Assembly (NCBI RefSeq): GCF_009742725.1
Contig: NZ_WPHG01000003.1
Span: 744,001-808,000 of the forward strand
DNA: 64,000 nucleotides
Direction of reading: 5' to 3'
Origin: Nitratireductor arenosus
GTDB lineage: Bacteria > Pseudomonadota > Alphaproteobacteria > Rhizobiales > Rhizobiaceae
Part shown: piece by piece, positions 51,266 to 58,394 of the stretch
How positions within the stretch are numbered: position 1 is the stretch's first letter
Layout: every line of letters starts with the position of its first letter
Program-made: the position numbers and the translations under genes
Notes under the pieces: generated by a model
The model's database searches: none
Told to the model about the DNA's origin: nothing
Seen by the model: the letters and a program-made list of their open reading frames with translations, nothing else

Positions 51266-51487
51266 TCAGCAGGCCGACTTCGCCGCACGGTAAGTGCCGG
51301 GTGCCGTGCCCGGGGATTTGGCGTGCTCGACGCAGGCCGGCTGCGAACTGACTGCCACATAGACGAGATGGAGGTTGGCCAGCGCCAGTCCCCCTAGCCC
51401 GGCCGCGATCGCGACGCCGATAAGAAGGCGCTGACCCGTGCGCCGCGCAGTCGCGAACGCGACAGATCCGTTCGCCGGGCCCGTCAT
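51266..51487 (-). CDS. Small membrane protein coupled to ccoP, 73 residues
   Basis: ATG 51487 overlaps the ccoP stop in ATGA. One membrane span (LLIGVAIAAGLGGLALANL, about residues 20-40) is followed by an outward-facing tail with two Cys (SQPACVEHAKSPG and a C-terminal Cys). Topology predicts the cysteines in the periplasm, where they could bind heme, copper or form a disulfide. Not a recognised Cco subunit; a CcoS/CcoH role is not supported by sequence. Possibly an accessory or small subunit. Confidence 0.7.
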   Translation of the reverse strand: MTGPANGSVAFATARRTGQRLLIGVAIAAGLGGLALANLHLVYVAVSSQPACVEHAKSPGTAPGTYRAAKSAC

Positions 51488-52359
51488 TGTTTCGCTCCGA
51501 GGTCGAGCACATAAACGGTCAGCAGCTTTCTCTGCACCGGCGTCAGGCGCGCCTCCCACGCGGGCATTTCGCCCTGCCGGCCGCGATCGACGGAAGCGAA
51601 GATCGACGGCCGGTCGCCGCCATAGATCCAGGAGCCGTCGGTCAGGTCCGGCGCGCCGACATCGGTGCTGCCACGTCCGTCCTCGCCATGGCAGGCGGCG
51701 CAGTTGTCGGCGAAGATCGTCGCGCCGGCCGCCGCGCCCGTCTTCTCAGCCGGGGCGAGCGGCGCGTCGGACAACGAGCGCACAAAGCTGACCACGTCGG
51801 AAATCGCTTGGCGCTCCAAAATGCCGTCACGACCGAAGGCGAGCATCTGCCCGACGCGGCTTTCGGCGTGGTCGGAATTGATCCCGACACGGATCGTCTC
51901 GGCGACCGTCTTCGCGTCGCCGCCCCACAGCCACGCACCGTCGACAAGGCTTGGATAGCCCGGTCCGCCGCCGCCGGTGGCGCCGTGGCACACGCCGCAA
52001 TTGTCGGCGAACAGGGTCCGTCCGCTCTCGCGCGCAAGCCGCATCAACGCCGGGTCGGCGCGGATCGCCTCGACCGGCTTGGCCTCGATCTCCGCCATCC
52101 AGTCGGCGCGCCGTGCCGCCGCGACGGCGAGATCGTCGGCCAGGCGCGCGCGCTGGTCGACGCCGAGCAGGCCGCGCGTGTAGGTCGCACCCAGCGGCCA
52201 GGCCGGCATCAGCACCCACCACAGGAACGCAAACGCAAACGTGGACAGAAGGAACAGCCAGATTATCTTCGGCACCGGGCGATTGAGTTCGGTGATGCCG
52301 TTCCATTCGTGGCCGGTGGTCAGATAGCCCGTATGGGCGTCGCGTTCTTCTACCGCCAC
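51484..52359 (-). CDS. ccoP: Cytochrome cbb3 oxidase subunit III (di-heme)
   Basis: A 291-residue CcoP. One membrane span near the N-terminus (IIWLFLLSTFAFAFLWWVLM) is followed by two cytochrome c domains with heme motifs CGVCH (about 120) and CAACH (about 214). The N-terminal TGHEWNGITELNRPVPKIIW is the conserved CcoP start. It passes electrons from the soluble cytochrome to CcoO and CcoN. The start is GTG 52359 with GAGGAGGG upstream, inside the end of ccoQ. Met ligands in GINS/RVGQML and GEMPAW complete both hemes. Confidence 0.95.
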   Translation of the reverse strand: MAVEERDAHTGYLTTGHEWNGITELNRPVPKIIWLFLLSTFAFAFLWWVLMPAWPLGATYTRGLLGVDQRARLADDLAVAAARRADWMAEIEAKPVEAIRADPALMRLARESGRTLFADNCGVCHGATGGGGPGYPSLVDGAWLWGGDAKTVAETIRVGINSDHAESRVGQMLAFGRDGILERQAISDVVSFVRSLSDAPLAPAEKTGAAAGATIFADNCAACHGEDGRGSTDVGAPDLTDGSWIYGGDRPSIFASVDRGRQGEMPAWEARLTPVQRKLLTVYVLDLGAKQ

Positions 52360-52523
52360 GGTCCCTCCTCGTCCTTCAGGACGCTTTTGGCGGCGCGTTC
52401 AAACTTCTTGCCGTTGGCGGGCCACAAGGCATAGACGCCGACGGCGATCGACAGCGCGATAAGATAGAACAGGCCGTAGGATTTGGAGATGCCGACCAGC
52501 GTATCGTGGCTGATGTCGATCAT
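52350..52523 (-). CDS. ccoQ: Cytochrome cbb3 oxidase small subunit CcoQ
   Basis: A 57-residue protein with one membrane span (SYGLFYLIALSIAVGVYALW) and a C-terminal NGKKFERAAKSVL, the CcoQ/FixQ pattern. ATG 52523 overlaps the ccoO stop (ATGA), and its 3' end overlaps the ccoP start. CcoQ stabilises the assembled complex. Confidence 0.92.
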   Translation of the reverse strand: MIDISHDTLVGISKSYGLFYLIALSIAVGVYALWPANGKKFERAAKSVLKDEEGPWR

Positions 52524-53257
52524 GGCTTTGCCTCCATTGCCGACGTTTGCGCCGTTGCCGCGTCGGTCAGCTTGCCGAGTATCTGCAGATAGGCAACCAG
52601 CGCGTCCATTTCGGTGAGACGACCTGGGTCGCCGTCGAAGGCGCGGATAGTGGTTGCCTCGCCGTAGCGCTCGCCCACGCCCGTGGTGCCGGCACCGTCG
52701 GGATTGGCCTGGTTGACGGCGTCGGCCGCCGCGCTGTCGATCATGGCGTCGGTGTAGGGCACGCCGACCCGCCGCAGCGCGCGGAGTTGGTTGCCGAGAT
52801 CGTCGGTCCTAAGCTCCGTGTCGAGCAGCCACGTATAGGCCGGCATCACCGATTCGGGCACGACCGCGCGCGGATCGTCGAGATGCGCGACATGCCATTG
52901 GTCGGAATATTTGCCGCCGACGCGCGCCAGATCCGGGCCGGTGCGTTTCGAGCCCCAGAGCATCGGGTGGTCGTATTGGGACTCGGCGGCCAGCGAGTAG
53001 GGGCCGTAGCGGTCGACCTCGTCCTGCAGTGTCCGGATCATCTGCGAATGGCAGGCATAGCAGCCCTCGCGGATATAGACGTTGCGCCCGGCCAGTTCGA
53101 GCGGGGTGTAGACGCGCATGTCGGGCGCCGCTTCGACCGTTTCGTCGATGGTGAACAGCGGGGCGATCTCGACCAGCCCGCCGATGCTCGCCACCGCGAT
53201 GATCGCGAGCGCGAAGCCGATGCTGTTGCGCTCAAGCTTGTAGTGGGTTTTGAACAT
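52520..53257 (-). CDS. ccoO: Cytochrome cbb3 oxidase subunit II (mono-heme)
   Basis: A 245-residue CcoO: N-terminal span (IGFALAIIAVASIGGLVEIA), then NVYIREGCYACHSQMIRTL with the heme c motif CYACH near residue 66. GSKRTGPDLARVGGKYSDQW and the Met ligand region PESVMPAYTWL are also typical. It transfers electrons to the catalytic subunit. It lies 4 bp after ccoN and is coupled to ccoQ. Confidence 0.95.
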   Translation of the reverse strand: MFKTHYKLERNSIGFALAIIAVASIGGLVEIAPLFTIDETVEAAPDMRVYTPLELAGRNVYIREGCYACHSQMIRTLQDEVDRYGPYSLAAESQYDHPMLWGSKRTGPDLARVGGKYSDQWHVAHLDDPRAVVPESVMPAYTWLLDTELRTDDLGNQLRALRRVGVPYTDAMIDSAAADAVNQANPDGAGTTGVGERYGEATTIRAFDGDPGRLTEMDALVAYLQILGKLTDAATAQTSAMEAKP

Positions 53258-53261
53258 GGGC

Positions 53262-54911
53262 CTACTCCGCCGGTTCCGCCGCCGGGGCGCCGGCGACGGG
53301 CCGGTCTCCGGTAGGTTCGCGCGCGGCGCTGGCGGTCGACCGGATCGTCATCCAGATATTGTAGCAGCCGGCGACCGCCCCGATCAGGAACAGCAGCCCG
53401 CCGAAGGCCCGCGCGACATAATAGGGATGCATGGCCACCAGCGAATCGACGAAGGAATAGGCGAGCGTCCCGCTCTCATTGTAGGTGCGCCACATCAGGC
53501 CCTGGATAATGCCCGAATTCCACATCGCGAAGACGTAGATGACGGTTCCGGCGAGCGCGAGCCAGAAATGGAGCTCGACCAGCGCGGGCGAATACATGCG
53601 TTCACGTTTCCACAGCATCGGTACCAGCGAATAGATCGCGCCGAAGGTGATCAGCGCCACCCAGCCGAGCGCGCCGGCATGGACGTGGCCGACGGTCCAG
53701 TCGGTGTAGTGCGACAGCGCGTTGACCGGGCGGATCGCCATGAACGAGCCCTCGAAGGTCGACAGGCCGTAAAACACCGCCGCCACCATCATGAAGCGCA
53801 GCGTGGCGTCGTCGCGCACCTTGTGCCAGGCGCCGTTGAGGGTCAAAAGCGCGTTGCCGGCCGACGACCAGGACGGCACAAGCAGCATGACGGAAAAGGT
53901 CATGCCCAGTGTCTGCACCCAGTGGGGTAGGGCGGTGTAATGCAGGTGGTGGGACCCTGCCCACATGTAGAAGAAGGTGATGCCCCAGAAACTGATGATC
54001 GACAGCCGGTAGGAAAAGATCGGCCGTCCGGCCCGCGTCGGCAGGTAATAATACATCATCCCCAGGAAACCGGCGGTCAGAAAGAAGGCGACGGCGTTGT
54101 GGCCGTACCACCATTGCGTCATTGCGTCCTGGACGCCGGAAAAGACCGGAAAACTCTTGGCGCCGCCGAGCGAGGCCGGGATCGCAAGATTGTTGACGAT
54201 GTGCAGCACCGCCACGACCAGGATGAAGGCCAGATAATACCAGTTGGCGACATAGATGTGCGGCTCCTGCCGCCGCGCCAGCGTGCGCAGGTAGAGCACC
54301 AGATAGGTCACCCACACGATCACCAGCCAGATGTCGGCATACCATTCCGGCTCGGCATATTCCTTCGACTGGGTGATGCCGATCAGATAGCCGCTGACCG
54401 CCAGAAGGCAGAACAGATTGTAGCCGACGAGCACGAACCAGGGCGAAAGCTGGCCGGGCATGCGCGCGCGCGACGTGCGCTGCATGACGTGGAAGGAGGT
54501 GGCGATCAGCGCGTTGCCGCCGAAGCCGAAGATTACCCCGGTGGTGTGAACGGGCCGCAGCCGTCCGAAACTCGCCCAGGCCTGGTCGAAAGTGAACTCG
54601 GGATAGGCAAGCAGCGTGGCCACCCACACGCCGACGAACATGCCGACCACCGCCCAGGCCATGGCGATCAGAAGTCCCGCCTTGATCGGCTCGTCGTAAT
54701 AGCGCGAAAGCCGCTCGGAATCGGGCTCGGGGCTGTAATAGCCGCGCGCGACCACGGTCGCGCAGCCGAGCCCGTAGACGAGGATCAGGAAGCCATGCAC
54801 GCCGAGCGGATCGTGCCGTCCGGCCGCCGCCAGCGCCAGGCCGGTGAGTGCGACCAGCGCCGAAAGCAGGAGCGCGACCTGGCGCTCGGTTGTGGTCAAT
54901 GTCGAAACCAT
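53262..54911 (-). CDS. ccoN: Cytochrome cbb3 oxidase catalytic subunit I
   Basis: A 549-residue heme-copper oxidase subunit with twelve or more membrane spans. VHTTGVIFGFGGNALIATSF carries low-spin heme and structural ligands. WWYGHNAVAFFLTAGFLGMM carries the Cu-ligand His and the His-Tyr region of cbb3, and AGSHHLHYTALPHW further copper and heme ligands. VGHVHAGALGWV supplies the late His residues. It is a high-affinity proton-pumping terminal oxidase. The N-terminus has two extra spans (RQVALLLSALVALTGLAL). It is the first gene of ccoNOQP; no ccoGHIS genes follow, so assembly factors must lie elsewhere. Confidence 0.95.
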   Translation of the reverse strand: MVSTLTTTERQVALLLSALVALTGLALAAAGRHDPLGVHGFLILVYGLGCATVVARGYYSPEPDSERLSRYYDEPIKAGLLIAMAWAVVGMFVGVWVATLLAYPEFTFDQAWASFGRLRPVHTTGVIFGFGGNALIATSFHVMQRTSRARMPGQLSPWFVLVGYNLFCLLAVSGYLIGITQSKEYAEPEWYADIWLVIVWVTYLVLYLRTLARRQEPHIYVANWYYLAFILVVAVLHIVNNLAIPASLGGAKSFPVFSGVQDAMTQWWYGHNAVAFFLTAGFLGMMYYYLPTRAGRPIFSYRLSIISFWGITFFYMWAGSHHLHYTALPHWVQTLGMTFSVMLLVPSWSSAGNALLTLNGAWHKVRDDATLRFMMVAAVFYGLSTFEGSFMAIRPVNALSHYTDWTVGHVHAGALGWVALITFGAIYSLVPMLWKRERMYSPALVELHFWLALAGTVIYVFAMWNSGIIQGLMWRTYNESGTLAYSFVDSLVAMHPYYVARAFGGLLFLIGAVAGCYNIWMTIRSTASAAREPTGDRPVAGAPAAEPAE

Positions 54912-54997
54912 GCCGTTCTTTTCGCTCGCGCTTGCCAGTCCGGGACCAGGCTCTGGTCGAAACGATGCCGCCGGCGCCGTCTCGTTCGCAGTTCAAT

Positions 54998-55020
54998 AAT
55001 ATGCATTTCTCGCATATCTT
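54998..55020 (-). promoter_or_regulatory. NsrR-type operator upstream of ccoNOQP
   Basis: On the minus strand: AAGATATGCGA, one base, AAATGCATATT. The second half read on the other strand is AATATGCATTT, an exact match to the AANATGCATTT NsrR half-site; the first matches mainly in its AAGAT part. There is also a perfect ATATGC / GCATAT dyad with a 7-bp spacer. The site lies 87-109 bp upstream of ccoN. No FNR/FixK box (TTGAT-N4-ATCAA) is visible in this gap. Confidence 0.6.
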
Positions 55021-55170
55021 AAAGGCGAGGACGATGAAAGGGTTCGTTTTGTCGCTGCCTTCCTGCCGGCGCGCCGGCAATTCCAAGTCGAGGCACGCGC
55101 TCGGCTTCGAGTGCCGGCCGCAGGCGCGGATCGCCTTGTTGGAGCAGATGGGCCCGGCCTTGAGCCCGCC

Positions 55171-55857
55171 TCAGTCGATGCCGCGCAGGAAGGTGAGGCT
55201 GCGCGCGAACGCCCGTTGAGCGGCGGGCGCGTCATGCGTGGGGCGGCGCCAATTGTTGAAACCGTGCCCGGCGCCCTCGTAGCAAAATAGCTCGGCGCCG
55301 GCCGGCAATTGCCGGCCGAGCGCGACGACCGCCTCCGGCGGCGTTGCCGGATCGTCGGCACCGAAATGCAGCAACACCGGGCATTTGACGCCGCCGGCGA
55401 TGCCGAGCTTCTCGATCCCGACACCGTAATAGCCGACCGCGCCGTCGAAGCCGGGCCGGGTCGCCGTCGCCACGGCGAGCTTGCCGCCGAGGCAATAACC
55501 GACCGTGAAGACGCGCCTTGCGCCGTGTGCGCGCAAATAGTCCGCGCAGGCGAGCGCGTCGTCGATCGCCGCCTCCAGATCGAATGCGGCCCGCATGGCG
55601 CGCGCCCGGTCGAGATCGGCGCCGTCGTAGCCGAGCTGCAGGCCCGGCGCGCTGCGCCAGAACAGGTCGGGCACGATGACGACGAAACCCGCGTCGGCCC
55701 ACTGGTCGGCGAGTTCGCGGATATGCAGGTTGGTGCCGAAAATTTCCTGCAGCAGCACGATGCCGGCGTTCACCTCGCCCTCAGGCCGGCTGAGATAGCA
55801 CCCGAAGCTGCCGTGTGGAGCCTCGAGCGCGATGTCGGTGCCGCGCGGCGGTTTCAT
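55171..55857 (-). CDS. Dienelactone hydrolase family protein
   Basis: A 228-residue alpha/beta hydrolase with the dienelactone-hydrolase Cys-Asp-His triad: nucleophile Cys in TVGYCLGGKLA (about 122), Asp in FGADDPATP (about 169), His in GAGHGFNN (about 200). Family members open lactones or cleave activated esters in ring-cleavage pathways. It is the last gene of the minus-strand catabolic operon, 46 bp after the isochorismatase-type gene, and may open a lactone or cyclic intermediate of the same pathway. Confidence 0.88.
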   Translation of the reverse strand: MKPPRGTDIALEAPHGSFGCYLSRPEGEVNAGIVLLQEIFGTNLHIRELADQWADAGFVVIVPDLFWRSAPGLQLGYDGADLDRARAMRAAFDLEAAIDDALACADYLRAHGARRVFTVGYCLGGKLAVATATRPGFDGAVGYYGVGIEKLGIAGGVKCPVLLHFGADDPATPPEAVVALGRQLPAGAELFCYEGAGHGFNNWRRPTHDAPAAQRAFARSLTFLRGID

Positions 55858-55903
55858 CGTGGCGGTCTCCTCTCGTCGGTTGTCCGGCGCCTGCGGGCGC
55901 TGC

Positions 55904-56626
55904 TCAGTCGGTCTCCGTCTTACGCGGCGTCAGGCCTTCAAGATAGGCCGCGACCTCGTCGACCGGGATGACGTCGGCATATTTGCAGTTGAGGTCGAAC
56001 AGGCTCATCGCGTGACTTGCCTCGAACCGGTCGAAGGCGGTTTCTTCCGGGATGATCGTCTTGAAGTTGAACGAATAGGCGTCGACGGCGGTCGCGCGCA
56101 GGCAGCCTGACGAGGTGCAACCGGTCAAGATCAGCGTGTCGACGTCGAGAAAGTTCAGATGGCTCATGAACATCGTGCCGAAAAAGGCCGAGGGCTTGCG
56201 CTTGCCGATCAGGATGTCCTGCGGACGCGGTGCCAGCGGCGCCACGGTCTGAGTGGCGTGCGTGCCTTCCATCGAGGTCTTTTCCGTGCCGCGATGGTTC
56301 TTGCCGACCTGGACGCCGCTGTCGACCATGTCCGGGCGCCGCTCCGACTGCGTATAGAAGATCGGGATGTTCTTGGCGCGCGCCAGATGCATCAGCCGCT
56401 CGGTATGCGGCACGGTCTTCCAGCCGGCCTCGCCGCAATGGGTGCGGTATTTCTTCACGCCATCGGCGTGGCTCTCGCCCGGCGTGTCGCCGCAGAAATT
56501 ATATTGCACGTCGATGATGAACAGCGCCGGCCGCTTGCCGAAGCCGCCGCGTTTGCCGTAGCCGGCGAGCTGGTAGATTGTCTTGTCGTGCTCGGTCAGA
56601 AACCGATCCCAGATACGTTCTGCCAT
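55904..56626 (-). CDS. Isochorismatase-family amidohydrolase (N-carbamoylsarcosine amidase / maleamate amidase-like)
   Basis: A 240-residue cysteine hydrolase. The triad is Asp in PALFIIDVQYNF (about 39), Lys in GKRKPSAFFGT (about 144) and Cys in LTGCTSSGCLRATAVDA (about 170). The long N-terminus (AERIWDRFLTEHDKTIYQ) is characteristic of the N-carbamoylsarcosine-amidase subgroup, which also contains amidases acting on half-amides such as maleamate. It should release ammonia from a carbamoyl or amide group. It lies 11 bp after the hydantoinase-type gene, consistent with the second hydrolysis step of a cyclic amide. Confidence 0.88.
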   Translation of the reverse strand: MAERIWDRFLTEHDKTIYQLAGYGKRGGFGKRPALFIIDVQYNFCGDTPGESHADGVKKYRTHCGEAGWKTVPHTERLMHLARAKNIPIFYTQSERRPDMVDSGVQVGKNHRGTEKTSMEGTHATQTVAPLAPRPQDILIGKRKPSAFFGTMFMSHLNFLDVDTLILTGCTSSGCLRATAVDAYSFNFKTIIPEETAFDRFEASHAMSLFDLNCKYADVIPVDEVAAYLEGLTPRKTETD

Positions 56627-56637
56627 GGTGGGTCCTC

Positions 56638-57996
56638 TCAGGGCTCGCGGTGGAGGTAACGCCCGCTCGCGCCTCGCGCGCCGGCAAGGACGCCGTCCTC
56701 CACGAGAATTTCGCCGCGCCGGATAGTGTGGGTCACACGGCCGCGGAGGCGCATGCCCTCATAGGGCGAATAGTCGGAATGGGACGGATAGTCGGCCGCG
56801 CGCACCGTGGTGGTGGCGTCCGGGTCGACGATGGCGAAGTCCGCGTCGTATCCCGGCGCGATCATCCCCTTGCCGGGCAGCGAATAGAGCGTGGCCACAT
56901 TGCGCGAAACCGCCGCCGCCAGGCGCTCGATCGCAATGCCGCGCTTGTGGTGGCCCTCCTCGATCAGCACCGGCAGGATCTGCGCCAGGCCGGGAAAGCC
57001 GGCGCTCGCCGACCAGATGTCAGGCCCCTTTGTGGCGCGCTTGCGCGGAACGTGGTCGGAGCCGATGGTCGCGATCTCGCCGGTGCGCACGCCTTCCCAC
57101 AACCCGTCGACATCGGCCTGCGGGCGCAGCGGCGGATTGACCTTGCCGATCGGACCTAGCGGGCTGTCGCGCGTCAACGACAGATAATGGATGCAGGTCT
57201 CGACATGGATCGGCGGTCGCCCCGGACGGCGCAACCGGCGCACGATCTCCAGGCTCTCGGCCGACGACATATGGACGATGTTGACCGGACAGCCGGCCTT
57301 CTCGCCGAAAAAGGCGACGCGAAAGACGTTTTCGGCCTCCAGGAAGCCCGGCGACTGCTCGTCCCACGCCGCCAGGTCGTCGCGCCCCGCCGCTTTCAGC
57401 GGTTCGCGGAACAGCGGGATCACCTCGGTGTTTTCGCAATGGACGCCGACGACGCCGCCTTTGATGCGCGCACCCGCCTGCAGCGCTGCATAAAGCAGCG
57501 CGTCGTCGACCTCGGTAAAACCCTTGGCCGCGCCGGTGGCGCCCTTGTACATCAGATAGACCTTGACCGAGGTGACGCCGAAGCGCTTGGCAAGCGCCGG
57601 CAACTCGGCCACGTGGCGGCGCGAGGTGACGCCGAAATGCAGCCCGAAATCGATCGCCGAGCGCGCCTCGGCGGCCGCCCGCCACGGCCCGGTCGAACTG
57701 CCCAGATCGTCGTGTCGCCAGAAGCTCAGCAGCCCCGTGACCCCACCGAGCGCGGCTGTCGCGGTTTCGCTCGACCAGTCGTTTTCCTTGTCGCCGAAGC
57801 CGATATGGGTGTGCGGATCGATCACGCCGGGCAGGATCCAGCGACCTTTGCAATCGATCACCCGCCGGCCTTGGGCCTTTTCCGCGGCGTCGAGGATGGC
57901 GCAGATCCGCCCGTCGCGTACACCGATGCTGCCGGTGCGGACGCCTTCGCCCGGAAAGACGATCTCACCGCCCTTCAAAACCAGGTCGAATGTCAA
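56638..57996 (-). CDS. Hydantoinase/dihydropyrimidinase-type cyclic amide hydrolase
   Basis: A 452-residue amidohydrolase. The metal site includes HxH in GVIDPHTHIGFG (about 58-60), the carboxylated Lys in SVKVYLMYKG (about 150), His in VVGVHCENTE and VNIVHMSSAES, and Asp in TIGSDHVPRK (about 313). These are the binuclear-zinc ligands of D-hydantoinases and dihydropyrimidinases, which open cyclic ureides and imides. The start is TTG 57996 with AAAGAGG upstream; it overlaps the preceding stop (TTGA). The frame is open upstream inside the previous gene, but that part has no homology. Confidence 0.88.
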   Translation of the reverse strand: MTFDLVLKGGEIVFPGEGVRTGSIGVRDGRICAILDAAEKAQGRRVIDCKGRWILPGVIDPHTHIGFGDKENDWSSETATAALGGVTGLLSFWRHDDLGSSTGPWRAAAEARSAIDFGLHFGVTSRRHVAELPALAKRFGVTSVKVYLMYKGATGAAKGFTEVDDALLYAALQAGARIKGGVVGVHCENTEVIPLFREPLKAAGRDDLAAWDEQSPGFLEAENVFRVAFFGEKAGCPVNIVHMSSAESLEIVRRLRRPGRPPIHVETCIHYLSLTRDSPLGPIGKVNPPLRPQADVDGLWEGVRTGEIATIGSDHVPRKRATKGPDIWSASAGFPGLAQILPVLIEEGHHKRGIAIERLAAAVSRNVATLYSLPGKGMIAPGYDADFAIVDPDATTTVRAADYPSHSDYSPYEGMRLRGRVTHTIRRGEILVEDGVLAGARGASGRYLHREP

Positions 57997-58394
57997 GATA
58001 CGGCCTCTTTCTGCATCGACAAGATCCGTTCCCCGGCATCGTTCCACACCTCCTGGCGCACGATCTTTCCGTCGCGGATGTCGAAACGGTCGATGAAGCG
58101 GATGTCCTTGAAGGCGCTTCCGTCGAGCCATTCGCCGTAGAGCGTGCCGGTCACCAGTGCCTGGATGGAGCCGTCCTGTTCCCAGGCGCAGCTTTCGCCG
58201 ATCGTCTTGCGCACCACGCGATAGCGGCTGCCCGAATTGGCGACGATCTCGTCGATCGAGCCGAACCGGCGGTCGCCCGGAAACACCAATTGCGCGCCGT
58301 TTTGGGCGACGAGGCTGCGCGCGGTGTCGAGATCGCGTTCTTCCATCGCGGCAAGATAGGCAAGGGCGAGCTTGCGGCCGTCTTCAGGTGTCAT
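57993..58394 (-). CDS. SnoaL/NTF2-like protein
   Basis: A 133-residue alpha+beta-barrel protein of the NTF2-like superfamily (EDGRKLALAYLAAMEERDLD, then LVFPGDRRFGSIDEIVA; C-terminal IRFIDRFDIRDGKIVRQEVW). Members are isomerases, cyclases, decarboxylases or binding proteins. Start ATG 58394 is chosen because AAGGAGG then has good spacing; ATG 58397 precedes it. It overlaps the aconitase stop by 11 bp and the hydantoinase start by 4 bp, so it belongs tightly to this operon. Specific reaction unknown. Confidence 0.8.
   Translation of the reverse strand: MTPEDGRKLALAYLAAMEERDLDTARSLVAQNGAQLVFPGDRRFGSIDEIVANSGSRYRVVRKTIGESCAWEQDGSIQALVTGTLYGEWLDGSAFKDIRFIDRFDIRDGKIVRQEVWNDAGERILSMQKEAVS

Noticed and set aside
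54912-55170. FNR/FixK box before ccoN
   Set aside because: Searched by eye for TTGAT-N4-ATCAA and close variants on both strands; none found, only the NsrR-like dyad.
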